A program made the position numbers and the translations under genes. Below are positions 22,267 through 23,472 of a stretch of DNA of 23,472 nucleotides, piece by piece. How positions within the stretch are numbered: the first letter of the stretch is position 1; each line of letters starts with the position of its first letter. The DNA comes from an uncultured Selenomonadaceae bacterium (GTDB lineage Bacteria > Bacillota > Negativicutes > Selenomonadales > Selenomonadaceae): positions 1-23,472 of the forward strand of contig CAJTSO010000015.1 in NCBI GenBank assembly GCA_910579115.1. The letters are read 5' to 3'. The notes beneath the pieces were generated by a model, which saw only the letters and a list, made by a program, of their open reading frames with translations, had not been told where the DNA came from and did no database searches.

Positions 22267-23061
22267 TCAGCGCTTCAGCCCGTTGGCAATCTCCAGCATT
22301 GAATCACTGGTGGTAATCGCCTTTGCATCAGATTCGTAGGCACGCTGGGCAACGATCATGTTGACCATTTCCTCCACGACCTGCACATTGGACATCTCAA
22401 TGACATTCTGAACGAGAGTACCGGCTCCGTCCTCACCGGGGTTTCCTTCCAATGCCTCGCCGGAAGCGTCGGTAACGGTAAAGAGGTTCTTGCCTCTCGC
22501 ATGGAGACCGGCAGGATTTACAAACCGCGCCAGGGTAATCTGCCCGGCTACGGTAGCCGCCGTATCACCAGCGGGAGTATTGGAAACCTGCCCATCAGCC
22601 GCGATGACGATGCTGTCAAGGGGGGCATTCTCATCAATGGTGATGCCGTCCGCCAGGGGATAACCGTCAGAGGTTACCAGACGGCGCTGCTCATCCAACT
22701 TGAAGGAGCCGTCCCGGGTGTAGGCAATAGTGCCGTCCGGCATCTCTACCCGGAAGAAACCCTCACCTTCAATCGCCACGTCCAACGGATTTTCCGTGGA
22801 CTGGAGGTTGCCCTGGGTGAAAAGTCTCTGGGTGGCCGCCACCTTTACGCCGAGACCCACCTGCAAGGCCGTGGGATAACGGGAATCCGCTCCGCTTTCG
22901 GCTCCGGCATTGCGCAGGGTCTGATAGAGAAGATCCTGGAACTCTGCCCGGACCTTCTTATTGCCGAAGGTATTAACGTTTGCCAGATTATGAGCTACAA
23001 CATCCATGTTGGTCTGCTGAGCCTTCATACCGGAGGCGGCTGACCACAGCGATCTCATCAT
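22267..23061 (-). CDS. flgG: Flagellar distal rod protein FlgG
   Basis: FlgG polymerises into the distal rod. The 264-residue protein shows the rod/hook N-terminal motif (MMRSLWSAASGMKAQQTNMD, then HNLANVNTFGNKKVRAEF) and a central region with NPLDVAIEGEGFFRVEMPDG and YTRDGSFKLD. The C-terminal D0 helix is IEMSNVQVVEEMVNMIVAQRAYE through SMLEIANGLKR. The full FlgG length and the NTFGNKK sequence distinguish it from the shorter FlgB/FlgC. ATG at 23061 is followed by a second ATG; AAAGGAG lies nine bases upstream of the first. It lies 113 bases downstream of flgF. Confidence 0.95.
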   Translation of the reverse strand: MMRSLWSAASGMKAQQTNMDVVAHNLANVNTFGNKKVRAEFQDLLYQTLRNAGAESGADSRYPTALQVGLGVKVAATQRLFTQGNLQSTENPLDVAIEGEGFFRVEMPDGTIAYTRDGSFKLDEQRRLVTSDGYPLADGITIDENAPLDSIVIAADGQVSNTPAGDTAATVAGQITLARFVNPAGLHARGKNLFTVTDASGEALEGNPGEDGAGTLVQNVIEMSNVQVVEEMVNMIVAQRAYESDAKAITTSDSMLEIANGLKR

Positions 23062-23174
23062 GATACAAAACTCCTTTAGTTCTATCAAAATCTCTTTTAT
23101 TATTTTGAATCCTTCGATTATCTATTTTCTGATAATATCAAGCCTGCCCTAAAAGGCTGCTACAGCCGTTCTTC

Positions 23175-23472
23175 TTACAACCTGCCCACCTGATTTACCG
23201 AGTGGTCAAGCATTGTATCCTGGGTGGTTACCGCCCGGGAATTTGCCTCGTATATGCGGTAGTTGTCAATCAACTCCACCATCTCGTTGATGACGTTGGC
23301 ATTCGACATTTCCAGAACCCCCTGCTCCACGGAGCCGGTAGCCTGCTGCGGTCTTGCGCCGGGTCTGGCCACATAGTGATTATCCCCTTCCTTTACCGCC
23401 GCTCTGGGGTCGTCAAATTCTACCAGCTGAAGGGTACCAAGCTCCTCCCCGTCGGCAAAAACCGTCCCATCA
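23175..23472 (-). CDS. flgF: Flagellar rod protein FlgF, C-terminal part (runs off the window)
   Basis: The frame is open to the right edge of the window and covers the last 98 or so residues. It reads DGTVFADGEELGTLQLVEFDDP, then the D0 terminal helix VLEMSNANVINEMVELIDNYRIYEANSRAVTTQDTM near the end. This is typical of a hook-basal-body rod protein of the FlgF/FlgG group. Position directly before flgG, as in many flgF-flgG pairs, suggests FlgF (proximal/distal rod junction). The N-terminal part and start lie outside the window, so FlgF versus another rod paralogue is not settled. Confidence 0.85.
   Translation of the reverse strand, partial: DGTVFADGEELGTLQLVEFDDPRAAVKEGDNHYVARPGARPQQATGSVEQGVLEMSNANVINEMVELIDNYRIYEANSRAVTTQDTMLDHSVNQVGRL

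Noticed and set aside
23062..23174. Sigma-28-type flagellar promoter between flgF and flgG
   Set aside because: No TAAA-N15-GCCGATAA-like pair was found; the AT-rich gap only holds the flgG ribosome-binding site.
1..23472. CRISPR array, transposase, integrase, toxin-antitoxin or defence genes
   Set aside because: No regularly spaced direct repeats and no coding region resembling these systems was found on either strand.

Overview
The window looks like chromosome from a Gram-negative-type (diderm) Firmicute of the class Negativicutes, perhaps a flagellated Selenomonadales member. The evidence is the mix of features. It has Firmicute-like strong Shine-Dalgarno sites and a YitT family protein. 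It also has clear outer-membrane functions: ADP-heptose synthesis, heptosyltransferases, and flagellar P- and L-ring proteins FlgI and FlgH. The genus assignment is inference only.

Layout. Positions 1-33 hold the extreme 5' end of a 16S rRNA gene on the minus strand, preceded by a near-consensus rRNA promoter and leader (34-315). Next, also on the minus strand, are an unrecognised membrane protein (358-1383) and a YitT family protein (1425-2285). From 2389 to 6485 a plus-strand block makes and uses heptose: a family 9 glycosyltransferase, heptose-7-phosphate kinase (rfaE1), ADP-heptose 6-epimerase (hldD/rfaD) and heptose bisphosphate phosphatase (gmhB), with two strong terminators. From 6492 to 13755 a minus-strand block supplies GDP-mannose precursors (manA, manC) and four glycosyltransferases. 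The gene at 9067-10302 is strikingly AT-rich and probably acquired. A second plus-strand heptosyltransferase (13965-15032) closes the surface-glycan region and ends at a hairpin shared with the convergent purH-like gene.

From 15089 the content changes. A stand-alone AICAR formyltransferase (minus), rpsT for ribosomal protein S20 (plus), and two gene-free stretches follow. The stretches carry a dispersed palindromic repeat, and downstream of rpsT there is a highly structured region ending in a terminator that looks like a non-coding RNA. From 17428 to the end, a minus-strand operon is read in the order flgF (partial), flgG, flgA, flgH, flgI, flgJ (rod-binding domain only), then an AMIN/phosphodiester-glycosidase exported protein.

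How it fits together: the heptose genes, mannose genes and glycosyltransferases should together build the LPS core and outer saccharide. The flagellar genes build the distal rod and the P/L rings that let the rod cross that same outer membrane. Most individual genes are ordinary. The items most worth a second look are the putative ncRNA after rpsT, the covarying repeat family, the loss of zinc ligands in GmhB, the G7 tracts in glycosyltransferase genes, and a 44-codon ORF whose stop is embedded in the manC ribosome-binding site.
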